From assembly GCA_964636575.1 (NCBI GenBank), contig CAZWSE010000040.1, positions 1 to 29,931 on the forward strand: DNA of 29,931 nucleotides, given 5' to 3'. The first letter of the stretch is position 1. Every line of letters begins with the position of its first letter. Shown here piece after piece: positions 1 to 8,387 of the stretch. The DNA is from CAZWSE01 sp964636575 (GTDB taxonomy: Bacteria > Pseudomonadota > Alphaproteobacteria > Rhodobacterales > Rhodobacteraceae). Position numbers and translations under genes: made by a program. Under the pieces are notes generated by a model. It was not told where the DNA came from. It ran no database searches and saw only the letters and a program-made list of their open reading frames with translations.

Positions 1-2
1 TC

Positions 3-311
3 CGTCGTTTGAATGAAGAGCTTGGGATCACCGGTTTGGCCTTGGAACACCGCCAGTTGCTTGAGTACCGTGCCGAGGTTGGCAATGGTTTGATCGAGCA
101 TGAGGTCGTTGATGTTTATGTCGGCCATGCCGGTGCTGATTTGGAAGTGGTTCCGAACCCCGAAGAGGTCATGGACTACACCTGGGCCAATATTGATGAT
201 TTGGCTGAGGGCGTGGAAATGTCGCCTGAGCGCTATACGCCGTGGTTGAAGATCTATCTGTCCGATCATGCCGATGCCATTTTTGGCGCGGATTTGAAGG
301 CCGAAGCCTAG
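3..311 (+). CDS. idi: Isopentenyl-diphosphate delta-isomerase type 1, 3' fragment
   Basis: This is the C-terminal ~102 residues of a Nudix-fold IPP isomerase, which interconverts IPP and DMAPP in the cytoplasm for isoprenoid synthesis. The window opens inside the gene. The frame reads R-R-L-N-E-E-L-G-I, the end of the Nudix-type helix. The E-H-E-V stretch, the N-P-x-E-V segment and the following tryptophan are typical of type 1 Idi, where E-H-E contributes metal ligands and the tryptophan lies by the active site. A TTG at position 9 could be mistaken for a start but lies within the conserved domain, so the true start is upstream. The gene ends in TAG. A 61-nt gap with no clear terminator separates it from the next gene. 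Other Nudix hydrolases are less likely because of the E-H-E-V and N-P-x-E-V pair. Confidence 0.85.
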   Translation, partial: RRLNEELGITGLALEHRQLLEYRAEVGNGLIEHEVVDVYVGHAGADLEVVPNPEEVMDYTWANIDDLAEGVEMSPERYTPWLKIYLSDHADAIFGADLKAEA

Positions 312-372
312 GCCGATCCGCCCTTGTTCCTGACGCCTGTCTCGTTACGTTGAGGGCAGGGAAAGGAACCGC

Positions 373-1611
373 ATGACCGTTTTGATCGCAGGTGCCGGAA
401 TTGGCGGGCTAACCCTTGGGTTGACCCTGCATCAGATCGGTATTCCCTTTCGCATCTTTGAATCCGCAAAAAAGATCAAACCGATGGGGGTTGGTATCAA
501 TATCCAGCCCAATGCGGTGCGTGAGTTGTTTGATCTGGGGCTGGCGGATGCGCTTGATACGGTCGGTATCCGCACCCGTCAGTACGGGTTTTATACCAAA
601 CACGGATTGCCCATTTGGGAAGAACCGCGGGGGTTGGATGCGGGCTATGCCTGGCCGCAGTATTCGGTGCATCGGGGCAAGTTGCAGATGATGCTGTACC
701 AAGCGCTGATGGATCGTGCGGGCGATGTGCTGGAAACGGGTGCGGCTGTAACAGGCTTTGACGGCGCTGATCTGTTGGTCGGGGACCGCCGGATTAAGGG
801 TCAGGTCGTCGTTGCTGCTGATGGTATCCATTCCGCGATCCGTGCGCAGATGAACCCTGACGAAGGCCCACCCATTTGGGATGGCGCTATTCTGTGGCGG
901 GCGATGAGCCGTGCAAAACCCTTTCATGGCGAGGCTGCCATGGCGCTTATTGGGCATGATACGCAGCGCATTGTGGCCTATCCGATCTCGGACGCAGGCG
1001 CGGATGGTCTGGTTGATATGAACTGGATCGCCGAACTGCGCGTGGACCCTGCGGGTGGCTGGCGCAAGGAAGACTGGAACCGCGCCGCCGACAAGGCCGA
1101 CTTCGCGCCTTTGTTCGACAGTTGGGTCTATGACTGGCTCGATGTACCTCGCCTTATTGCGGGTGCGGATCAGGTGTTTGAATACCCGATGGTGGACCGC
1201 GACCCGCTGGATCAGTGGACACATGGCCCTGTCACTTTGTTGGGTGACGCGGCGCATCCGACGTATCCTGTTGGATCGAACGGGGCGACCCAAGCCATTG
1301 TGGATGCACGGGTTTTAGGGACCGCATTTTTGGAACATGGGTTGAACGAAACCGCGTTACAGGCCTATGAAGCGCAAATGAGACCTTTGACCACGAATGT
1401 TATCAACGCCAATCGCGGGGCTGGACCCGATGCGATTTTGCAGCAGGTCGAAGACCTGTGCGGGGGGCAGTTTGACGTGATTGATGAGGTGATCCCGCAG
1501 GCGGAGCTGAAAGCCCATGCGGATCGGTATAAGGCGCTTGCCGGAACCTCGATTGAAGATTTGAACGCAAAGCCTCGGCTGATCGCGGAAGGGGCATGTT
1601 ATGGCGGTTGA
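373..1611 (+). CDS. FAD-dependent monooxygenase (PhzS-like / UbiH-COG0654 family)
   Basis: This 412-aa protein is a class A flavoprotein hydroxylase, using FAD and NAD(P)H to put one oxygen atom on an aromatic or similar ring. The N-terminal Rossmann motif G7-A-G9-I-G-G12 is followed by an acidic residue after the second strand (F-E-S). The second FAD motif G-D-A-A-H-P starts at residue 291 and is followed by a G-S-N-G-A-T stretch typical of the family. The overall look is closest to the 'flavin-dependent oxidoreductase' group that includes phenazine hydroxylase PhzS, but the substrate cannot be read from sequence. A good ribosome site (AAGGA, 362-366) precedes the ATG. The 3' end overlaps the glpD start by 11 nt, so the two are probably translated together. 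No signal peptide is seen; it should be cytoplasmic. Confidence 0.85.
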   Translation: MTVLIAGAGIGGLTLGLTLHQIGIPFRIFESAKKIKPMGVGINIQPNAVRELFDLGLADALDTVGIRTRQYGFYTKHGLPIWEEPRGLDAGYAWPQYSVHRGKLQMMLYQALMDRAGDVLETGAAVTGFDGADLLVGDRRIKGQVVVAADGIHSAIRAQMNPDEGPPIWDGAILWRAMSRAKPFHGEAAMALIGHDTQRIVAYPISDAGADGLVDMNWIAELRVDPAGGWRKEDWNRAADKADFAPLFDSWVYDWLDVPRLIAGADQVFEYPMVDRDPLDQWTHGPVTLLGDAAHPTYPVGSNGATQAIVDARVLGTAFLEHGLNETALQAYEAQMRPLTTNVINANRGAGPDAILQQVEDLCGGQFDVIDEVIPQAELKAHADRYKALAGTSIEDLNAKPRLIAEGACYGG

Positions 1612-3106
1612 TCTTTTCATCATCGGAGGCGGTGTGAACGGCTGCGGCATCGCGCGGGACGCGGCGGGCAGGGGGCTTTCGGTTACACTGTCTGAAAAGG
1701 GCGATCTTGGCGGAGCCACGTCGAGCGCCTCAACCAAGCTGTTCCACGGCGGGTTGCGGTACTTGGAGTTTTTTGAGATCGGCTTGGTCAAATCGGCTCT
1801 GCAAGAACGCGAAACGCTTTTGCAGGCCATGCCGCATATATCGTGGCCCATGCGGTTTGTGCTGCCCTATAGCCCCGACATGCGGTTCGACACGGATACG
1901 CCTGTGTCCAAACTGATCCCGTTTTTGAAAGGGCGTAGGCCGGCTTGGATGATCCGCGCGGGGCTGTTTGCCTATGACCATCTCGGCGGGCGGCAAATCT
2001 TGGAAAGCACCAAGACGCTGAACCTTAAAACCGACCCTGCGGGGACTGTTTTGCAAGACAGGTTTCAAAAGGCGTTTGAGTATTCAGATGTTTGGGTAGA
2101 GGATTCCCGGTTGGTTATTCTCAATGCCCGCGATGCCGAAGCACGGGGTGCGCGCATTTTGACCCGCAATGGCGTTGTGTCGGCCACCCGTGGCGACAAG
2201 CTGTGGCGGATCAAAACCGAGGACGGGATGATCCATGAGGCGCGTGTGCTGGTCAACGCGGGCGGGCCTTGGGTCGAAGAGATCATCAAAGGGGTGATGG
2301 GACGGAACACTTCGGCTGGTGTGCGGCTGGTGCGTGGCAGTCATATTGTCACCAAACGCCTGTTCGACCACGACCGCGCTTACTTCTTCCAAGGCGAGGA
2401 CGGGCGCATCATTTTCGCCATTCCCTATGAGCAGGATTTCACCCTGATTGGCACCACAGATGCCGAACATGATGATCCGGATACGCCGCCTGTTTGCACG
2501 CCCGAAGAGACGGACTATTTGTGCAAATTTGCCAGTACCTATTTCAAGAAGCCCGTCACGAAGGATGATATTGTATGGACCTATTCCGGTGTGCGTCCGC
2601 TTTATGATGACGGCGCCAAGTCGGCTACGGCTGCGACGCGGGATTATGTGCTGGATCTGGATACAGATGGCCCGCCCGTGATGAATGTCTTTGGCGGCAA
2701 GATCACGACGTACCGCAAGCTGTCTGAGAAAGTGGTGTCGCAGTTGCGGCCCAATACCCAAGTCTGGACCGCGGGCACTGCCTTGCCGGGGGGTGATTTT
2801 GCGGTCTCTGAGGTGGCTGCGAAATGTGATAGCTTGATGACGGATTATCCATTTCTTACAAAGCCTTGGGCGGCGAGGCTTATCCGCGCTTATGGCACGG
2901 AGGCTTGGCTGATGCTGGGCGACGCCAAGGTCATATTTGAGCTGGGCGAAGACTTTGGCGCGACCCTGACTGAGGCTGAGTTGAACTGGCTGCGCACCTC
3001 TGAATACGCCCATTCCGCCGAGGATGTTTTGTGGCGTCGGTCCAAATTGGGCCTGCGTTTAAACCCTGAACAACAGGCCAGAGTGAAAGAGGTGATGGGC
3101 GCATGA
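1601..3106 (+). CDS. glpD: Glycerol-3-phosphate dehydrogenase, aerobic FAD type
   Basis: GlpD oxidises sn-glycerol-3-phosphate to DHAP and passes electrons to quinone at the inner face of the cytoplasmic membrane. The 501-aa length is normal. The FAD-binding G9-G-G-V-N-G sits at the N terminus. The signature L-F-H-G-G-L-R-Y-L follows near residue 48, and the family motif G-G-K-I-T-T-Y-R-K-L-S-E near residue 365 precedes the C-terminal cap domain. The ATG at 1601 lies inside the preceding monooxygenase gene, with a purine-rich GGAAGGGG 6 nt upstream, which supports this start. The 3' end overlaps glpK by ATGA. No GlpR-type regulator, GlpF channel or glycerol transporter lies in the visible neighbourhood. 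Confidence 0.96.
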   Translation: MAVDLFIIGGGVNGCGIARDAAGRGLSVTLSEKGDLGGATSSASTKLFHGGLRYLEFFEIGLVKSALQERETLLQAMPHISWPMRFVLPYSPDMRFDTDTPVSKLIPFLKGRRPAWMIRAGLFAYDHLGGRQILESTKTLNLKTDPAGTVLQDRFQKAFEYSDVWVEDSRLVILNARDAEARGARILTRNGVVSATRGDKLWRIKTEDGMIHEARVLVNAGGPWVEEIIKGVMGRNTSAGVRLVRGSHIVTKRLFDHDRAYFFQGEDGRIIFAIPYEQDFTLIGTTDAEHDDPDTPPVCTPEETDYLCKFASTYFKKPVTKDDIVWTYSGVRPLYDDGAKSATAATRDYVLDLDTDGPPVMNVFGGKITTYRKLSEKVVSQLRPNTQVWTAGTALPGGDFAVSEVAAKCDSLMTDYPFLTKPWAARLIRAYGTEAWLMLGDAKVIFELGEDFGATLTEAELNWLRTSEYAHSAEDVLWRRSKLGLRLNPEQQARVKEVMGA

Positions 3107-4566
3107 GTTATGTTCTCGCGATTGACCAAGGCACCACGTCGACCCGTGCGATCGTGTTTGATGGATCGATGCAGCCTGTGGCGTCGGCTCAGCAAGAGTT
3201 CAAACAGTTCTTCCCCCAATCCGGCTGGGTTGAGCATGACCCGATGGAGATCTGGGACAGCGTGTTGGTGACTTGTCGGTCTGCTTTGGAAAAGGCGGGG
3301 GTAGCGGCATCTGAGCTGGCAGGCATTGGCATTACCAACCAGCGCGAAACCACCGTCATTTGGGACAAAGCGACGGGTAAGCCGCTGCACAATGCGATTG
3401 TCTGGCAAGACCGTCGCACTGCCCCGATCTGTGAAGCCTTGCGCGGGAATGAGGCTGATGTGACCGCCCGTACCGGCCTTTTGATGGACCCTTATTTTTC
3501 CGGCACCAAGGTCAAATGGTTGCTGGATGAAACGGGGGTTCGGGATCGCGCGGCCAAGGGTGAGGTGCTGTTTGGCACCATTGATACCTTTCTGATTTGG
3601 CACCTGACAGGTGGCGCGCATGTGACCGATGCCACCAATGCCGCGCGCACGATGCTTTATGATATTCATCTTGGGGCGTGGTCGCCGCAGATGTGTGAGA
3701 TGCTGGATGTGCCGTTGAAGATGCTGCCAGAAGTACTTGATTGTGCTGCTGAATTTGGTGTGACGTTGCCCGAACTTTTGGGCGCTTCAGTGCCTATTCG
3801 CGGTGTTGCGGGCGACCAGCAGGCGGCCACCATCGGGCAGGCCTGTTTCGAGCCGGGCATGATGAAATCGACCTATGGTACGGGGTGTTTTGCCTTGCTG
3901 AACACTGGTGACAAAGCGGTGCTGTCGCAGAACCGGTTGCTGACCACCGTGGCTTACCAATTGGACGGCAAGCGCACCTATGCTTTGGAAGGGTCCATCT
4001 TTGTTGCAGGGGCTGTTGTGCAATGGCTGCGTGACGGGTTGGGTGTGATTTCTGAGGCTGGCGAGACCGCTGGTCTGGCCGAGGCCGCTCAGGATGATTT
4101 GATTGTTGTGCCGGCCTTTGTGGGCCTTGGTGCGCCTTATTGGAATGCAGATTGTCGTGGCGCTGTTTATGGGCTGACGCGGGGGTCCGGCCCTGCGGAT
4201 TTGGCGCGTGCTGCTTTGGAAAGCGTGGGCTTTCAAACCCGTGATTTGATCGAGGCGATGGCGGCGGATTGGCCGGTAGAACGCCCTGTGCTGCGGGTCG
4301 ATGGGGGCTTAAGCGCGAATGATTGGGCGATGCAGTTCTTGTCTGATATCTTGGGTGCGCCTGTGGACCGGCCCAAGGGTGTTGAGACAACCGCACTTGG
4401 GGCGGCGTGGCTGGCTGGGATGCAGGCGGGGGTCTACCCTGATGCGGCGGGTTTTGCCCAGACTTGGGCGCGCGATGTGCAGTTTGAGCCGCATATGGAA
4501 GAGGCGGAACGGTCTGACAGATACGCCCGTTGGACCCGTGCCGTGCAGGCGACCTTGGCGGTCTAA
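3103..4566 (+). CDS. glpK: Glycerol kinase
   Basis: GlpK phosphorylates glycerol with ATP to glycerol-3-phosphate, the substrate of the upstream GlpD. The 487-aa protein is a full-length FGGY-family kinase. The phosphate-1 loop D-Q-G-T-T-S-T-R is at residues 8-15. The family stretches G-T-I-D-T-F-L-I-W-H-L-T-G-G and S-T-Y-G-T-G-C-F follow, and the adenosine-site stretch V-D-G-G-L-S-A-N lies near residue 400. The start overlaps the glpD stop in ATGA, implying translational coupling, and AGAGGTG just upstream can serve as ribosome site. Its TAA stop shares bases with the TAG stop of the convergent wecC, so there is no room for a terminator between them. Confidence 0.97.
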   Translation: MSYVLAIDQGTTSTRAIVFDGSMQPVASAQQEFKQFFPQSGWVEHDPMEIWDSVLVTCRSALEKAGVAASELAGIGITNQRETTVIWDKATGKPLHNAIVWQDRRTAPICEALRGNEADVTARTGLLMDPYFSGTKVKWLLDETGVRDRAAKGEVLFGTIDTFLIWHLTGGAHVTDATNAARTMLYDIHLGAWSPQMCEMLDVPLKMLPEVLDCAAEFGVTLPELLGASVPIRGVAGDQQAATIGQACFEPGMMKSTYGTGCFALLNTGDKAVLSQNRLLTTVAYQLDGKRTYALEGSIFVAGAVVQWLRDGLGVISEAGETAGLAEAAQDDLIVVPAFVGLGAPYWNADCRGAVYGLTRGSGPADLARAALESVGFQTRDLIEAMAADWPVERPVLRVDGGLSANDWAMQFLSDILGAPVDRPKGVETTALGAAWLAGMQAGVYPDAAGFAQTWARDVQFEPHMEEAERSDRYARWTRAVQATLAV

Positions 4567-5807
4567 AGCCCGACCACGTCGATCAGATTGGCGGCTTGCA
4601 GAATGTCGTCTTTGGCTGTCACGAAGTCACTGTGCTTGACCAAGACCACAACCACATCTGCCTGCGCTAGACCATCCGCGAGAGAGGCCAGCGTGATCCC
4701 ATCAGGGGCGGTTGAGATATGAGGTTCTACCCCCAAGACCTGCGCGCCGGACTGGGCTATGGTTTGTGCGATTTGCAGGGCGGGGCTTTCGCGCAGATCG
4801 TCGATATTCGGTTTGAAAGCAAGGCCCAAGCAGGCGACTTTAATGTCACTGATCCCACGGGATGGGACCTTGGACAGCAGGTCAAGCATGGCTGCTTTGA
4901 CCTTTTCGACGACCCATATCGGCTTGTCATCGTTGATGGTGCGCGCGGTCTTGATCATCCGCGCTTTATCACCGGCAGAGGACACGATGAACCACGGATC
5001 AACCGCGATGCAGTGCCCGCCGACACCAGCGCCCGGTTGCAGGATGTTGACGCGGGGGTGGCGGTTGGCGAGGGCTATAAGCTCCCACACGTTGATATCG
5101 AAGTGATCGCAGATTACAGACAGCTCGTTCGCGAAGGCGATGGACACGTCGCGGGAAGAATTCTCGGTCAGTTTGCACATCTCGGCGGTGCGCGCCGATG
5201 TTACCACGCAGTCGCCCTGCACGACCATCTTGTACATCGCGACAGCCATTTCACTGGCTTTAGCGGTTAGCCCGCCGATGATGCGATCGTTTTCAACAAG
5301 TTCGCGCACCACATGGCCGGGGAGGACGCGTTCGGGGCAGTATGCGATCTGGATATCTGCGGCTTCGCCTGCGCTGGCGGGAAAGCTGAGATCAGGCCGC
5401 GCGGCGGCGAGCCAGTCGGCCATTTGTTCTGTAGCACCTACGGGCGACGTGCTTTCCAAGACTACCAGATTGCCCTTGGCCAACACCGGCGCAATCATTT
5501 CAGCGGCGGATTTGATGTAGCTGAGATCGGGTTGGTGCCCTTCGCCAAACGGCGTCGGCACGGCGATGATAAAGGCGTCGGCAGGTTCGGGTGTTTGGGT
5601 CGCGTGCAGATGCCCTGCGTGAACGGCTTTGTGCACGATGCCATCGAGATCGGGCTCAATTATGTGAATTTCGCCCTTGTTGATCGTGGCAACGGTGCTT
5701 GCGTTCACATCCACACCGATCACCTTGATCCCGCGGGACGCAAAAAGGGCGGCGGTGGGAAGGCCGATGTAGCCTAAACCGATCATCGAAAGCGTTTTGA
5801 AGTGCAT
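4563..5807 (-). CDS. wecC: UDP-N-acetyl-D-mannosamine dehydrogenase
   Basis: This enzyme oxidises UDP-ManNAc to UDP-ManNAcA with two NAD+, giving an acidic sugar donor for surface polysaccharides. The 414 residues show the NAD-binding G10-L-G-Y-I-G-L-P at the N terminus and E-S-T-S-P-V-G at 118-124. The K212/N216 pair lies in C-K-L-T-E-N, and the nucleophile C266 lies in G-A-G-V-G-G-H-C-I-A-V-D-P-W. This last motif and the pairing with wecB favour WecC over UDP-glucose 6-dehydrogenase, which usually has F-G-G-S-C-F-P-K-D. A UDP-GlcNAc 6-dehydrogenase (WbpA type) is a less likely alternative. It lies 24 nt downstream of wecB on the same strand, so the two probably form one transcript. Confidence 0.93.
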   Translation of the reverse strand: MHFKTLSMIGLGYIGLPTAALFASRGIKVIGVDVNASTVATINKGEIHIIEPDLDGIVHKAVHAGHLHATQTPEPADAFIIAVPTPFGEGHQPDLSYIKSAAEMIAPVLAKGNLVVLESTSPVGATEQMADWLAAARPDLSFPASAGEAADIQIAYCPERVLPGHVVRELVENDRIIGGLTAKASEMAVAMYKMVVQGDCVVTSARTAEMCKLTENSSRDVSIAFANELSVICDHFDINVWELIALANRHPRVNILQPGAGVGGHCIAVDPWFIVSSAGDKARMIKTARTINDDKPIWVVEKVKAAMLDLLSKVPSRGISDIKVACLGLAFKPNIDDLRESPALQIAQTIAQSGAQVLGVEPHISTAPDGITLASLADGLAQADVVVVLVKHSDFVTAKDDILQAANLIDVVGL

Positions 5808-5831
5808 GCGTGTCTCCTGCTGACGCGGCTC

Positions 5832-6947
5832 TTAGCTGGAACGCAGCGCGGCTGCAATCTGATCGGCGGCGGTGCCATCGCCGTAAGGGTTCAATGCGCG
5901 GGCCATTGCCATATAGGCGGTGTCATCGCTGAGCAGGGCGAGCGCCTCTGTCTCGATCTTGGTGGGGTCTGTGCCGACCAGTTTTACGGTGCCTGCGGCC
6001 ACGGCTTCGGGCCGTTCTGTGGTGTCGCGCATGACCAGAACGGGCTTGCCAAGGCTGGGCGCTTCTTCTTGTACCCCACCGCTGTCGGTGATGATAAGAT
6101 GGGCCTGCGACATGAGCCATACAAAGGGCAAATAGTCTTGCGGATCAATAAGATGCACTGTGTCTACTTCGCCCAAAATCCGGTTTACGGGGGCCTGCAC
6201 ATTGGGGTTCAGATGCACCGGATAGATGATCTGTGTGTCTGATTTCTGGCTAATGGATTTGAGCGCCTTACAGATGTTTTCAAACCCTGATCCAAAGTTT
6301 TCGCGGCGGTGGCCGGTCACAAGGATCATCCGTTTGGACGGGTCCAGAAACGGGAACCTGTCCCGCATCTGCTGGTCGAGCGTTTTGTCGGTTTCAAACC
6401 GTTTTACCACGTCCTGCAATGCGTCAATCACAGTGTTTCCGGTCACGATGATCTGGCTGTCGGGCACGTTTTCGGCCCGCAGTGCGCTTGCTGCCGATTG
6501 CGTTGGTGCAAAGTGCAAATCCGCGATCCGGCCCACCAGTGATCTGTTCATTTCTTCGGGCCAAGGGGCGTAGATGTTCCCTGTGCGCAGGCCGGCCTCA
6601 ACATGGCCGACGGGGACTTGCGCGTAGAAGGCGGCCAATGATGCGGCCATCGTTGTGGTCGTGTCGCCGTGGACCAAAAGCCGATCATAAGAGGTGTCTT
6701 TGAGGATATCGCGCAGGGCCAGCAGGATGTTCGCCGTGATGTCGGTGAGGTCCTGCTTGGGCTTCATGATGTTCAGGTCGTAATCCGGCTTGATCCCGAA
6801 CAGTGTCAGCACCTGATCGAGCATTTCGCGGTGTTGCGCTGTTACGCAGACATGCACCGTATGCCCTTGTTCTGCTTGCAGTTTTTGCACAACGGGGGCC
6901 ATTTTGATGGCTTCTGGTCGCGTTCCGAAGACGATGAGTATTTTCAA
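5832..6947 (-). CDS. wecB: UDP-N-acetylglucosamine 2-epimerase, non-hydrolysing
   Basis: WecB interconverts UDP-GlcNAc and UDP-ManNAc, feeding the adjacent WecC. The 371-aa length fits the family. Visible motifs are G8-T-R-P-E-A-I-K15 at the N terminus, H-G-D-T-T-T-T and H-V-E-A-G-L-R-T-G in the N-terminal lobe, G-H-R-R-E-N in the middle, and D-S-G-G-V-Q-E-E-A plus R-D-T-T-E-R-P-E-A in the UDP-binding C-terminal lobe. All expected catalytic and nucleotide-contact blocks are present. The 96-nt gap to the upstream glycosyltransferase shows no strong sigma-70 promoter, and the ribosome site before the ATG is weak. It may therefore depend on transcription from the upstream glycosyltransferase genes. 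Confidence 0.95.
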   Translation of the reverse strand: MKILIVFGTRPEAIKMAPVVQKLQAEQGHTVHVCVTAQHREMLDQVLTLFGIKPDYDLNIMKPKQDLTDITANILLALRDILKDTSYDRLLVHGDTTTTMAASLAAFYAQVPVGHVEAGLRTGNIYAPWPEEMNRSLVGRIADLHFAPTQSAASALRAENVPDSQIIVTGNTVIDALQDVVKRFETDKTLDQQMRDRFPFLDPSKRMILVTGHRRENFGSGFENICKALKSISQKSDTQIIYPVHLNPNVQAPVNRILGEVDTVHLIDPQDYLPFVWLMSQAHLIITDSGGVQEEAPSLGKPVLVMRDTTERPEAVAAGTVKLVGTDPTKIETEALALLSDDTAYMAMARALNPYGDGTAADQIAAALRSS

Positions 6948-7043
6948 ACCGGATGCCTTTTATGGCTTGTGTCTTTTGGGGGTGTGCCTATTGCACCTGC
7001 CGCAAAACGCAAGCGTCCCGAGCGGGAGTTTCGCGAATATTTG

Positions 7044-8387
7044 CTATGTGACGAAGATTTGCGACAGGTCTATTTCGTCTGTTTGTGCTTGAAGTTCCGC
7101 CGCTCGCGCCCGCGCCAATGTGCTGTAGTGCTGCACTTTTTCCGGCGTTTCGATCAACCCGTTCAGGATGTCTGCTACGGCTTGCGGGTGGTTTGTTTTG
7201 GCGATGAGGTCCCTGAGACTGTCCCCCAAAAGTGTGGGCGGCGTGCCTTTGTCGTAGCAAATCACGGGGCGTCCTGCGGCCATGCCTTCATAGACCGTTC
7301 GCCCGAAGCTTTCCGCAAAGTGCGAGAGGCTGAGCACGATGTCGAGGTGCTCCAGCGCGTGTAGGCTGTCTGCGATATACCCTGTGTGGTGGACGTTTTC
7401 TGGCAGTGTTCCGAGCGCTTTCAGGTCGTCTGTCATCGGTCCAACTAGGATGATCTGCGCGGTGGTGAGGCTTGCCAGTTTCACCGCGTCTTCGATCCCC
7501 TTTTTGTGCACCAAGTTCCCGATTAGCCCGACCCTAAGCGGGGTGTGCGGCGTGAAGGGTAGATCGAAAAAGCTTGGGTTGATGCTGTTGGGCAGTAGCT
7601 GGGCTTTGGGGTCATTGAGCCAGTCTTGCACGGCTTTTGAATTCACCACCCGTCTGTCGGATTGTTCGATGACTTGTGTGCGCAAAGCCTCTGCTGATTG
7701 CCCCAAAGCCTTGCACAGATCGGGGTCTTGTGGCGGCAGTTCGCGGATGTGGCAGACCGTTTCGATGCCAAGTGATTTCGCCGCGATCAGGGGTGCATCA
7801 GGGGCGAGCGTGTTTTGGTGTAGCGCCTTGGGATTGATCGTTTTTATGAGGTCGCACAGGGCTTGAACCGTTTGGTCGTCTGCGTTCTGGCTGGACCTGA
7901 AGCTGAAGGGCAGGACGTGGAGTTTATGGCACCGGTTTAGCACCTCTTGCATGTAGTCTGTGTTGCCGATTTTGGGCAGCAGCGCGTGGACGGTTGCCCC
8001 TGTGATGCTCGCTTGATCGAGCATGTGCAAGAAACTGCGTTCGGCCCCGAAGACTTGTGTTTCTGCTTGGTGGCCGACCAGCAGCAGGGTTGGGCCTGTT
8101 ACTGGTTTTTGGCCTTCCATGGATGTCTCTGGCGAGGTGCCGTTTGCGATGCAGTGGAGCAGAGGATTTTGATCGCCCACCCCGTGCTGTGCCGCGTATC
8201 CGCTTGTGCTGAACCGTGGGCCGGGGTCCCGTAGGTCAGCCGCGCCGTAAAGAAGGTAGTGCTTGGCGGGGTCCATGCCGCTTTCGGCGACGTCACGGTA
8301 GCGGTTCAGGTACCATTTAGCGTCGAAAAGCGGGCTGTTGCGGATGCGTTTGATCTGTCCGGATTTGAGCCAGTGCAGCGGGTTCAT
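7044..8387 (-). CDS. GT4-family glycosyltransferase with N-terminal W-Y-L modules
   Basis: A 447-aa GT-B glycosyltransferase, likely adding a sugar to a surface polysaccharide at the cytoplasmic face; donor and acceptor are unknown. Residues 21-59 are a short module (F-D-A-K-W-Y-L ... D-V-A ... D-P ... H-Y-L ... R-D-P) also present in the two neighbouring proteins encoded at 8384-9691 and 9846-10352. A degenerate second copy covers about 59-83. The transferase domain follows from about residue 98. Its C-terminal lobe shows G-L-I-G-N-L-V-H-K-K-G near 287-297 and the E-x7-E pair E359/E367 in E-S-F-G-R-T-V-Y-E, the usual GT4 donor-site signature. The start overlaps the stop of the upstream GT2 gene in ATGA, so the two are co-translated. 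Confidence 0.88.
   Translation of the reverse strand: MNPLHWLKSGQIKRIRNSPLFDAKWYLNRYRDVAESGMDPAKHYLLYGAADLRDPGPRFSTSGYAAQHGVGDQNPLLHCIANGTSPETSMEGQKPVTGPTLLLVGHQAETQVFGAERSFLHMLDQASITGATVHALLPKIGNTDYMQEVLNRCHKLHVLPFSFRSSQNADDQTVQALCDLIKTINPKALHQNTLAPDAPLIAAKSLGIETVCHIRELPPQDPDLCKALGQSAEALRTQVIEQSDRRVVNSKAVQDWLNDPKAQLLPNSINPSFFDLPFTPHTPLRVGLIGNLVHKKGIEDAVKLASLTTAQIILVGPMTDDLKALGTLPENVHHTGYIADSLHALEHLDIVLSLSHFAESFGRTVYEGMAAGRPVICYDKGTPPTLLGDSLRDLIAKTNHPQAVADILNGLIETPEKVQHYSTLARARAAELQAQTDEIDLSQIFVT

Noticed and set aside
4563..5807. UDP-glucose 6-dehydrogenase for the wecC gene
   Set aside because: The cysteine motif G-V-G-G-H-C-I-A-V-D-P-W and the neighbouring wecB gene fit UDP-ManNAc dehydrogenase better.
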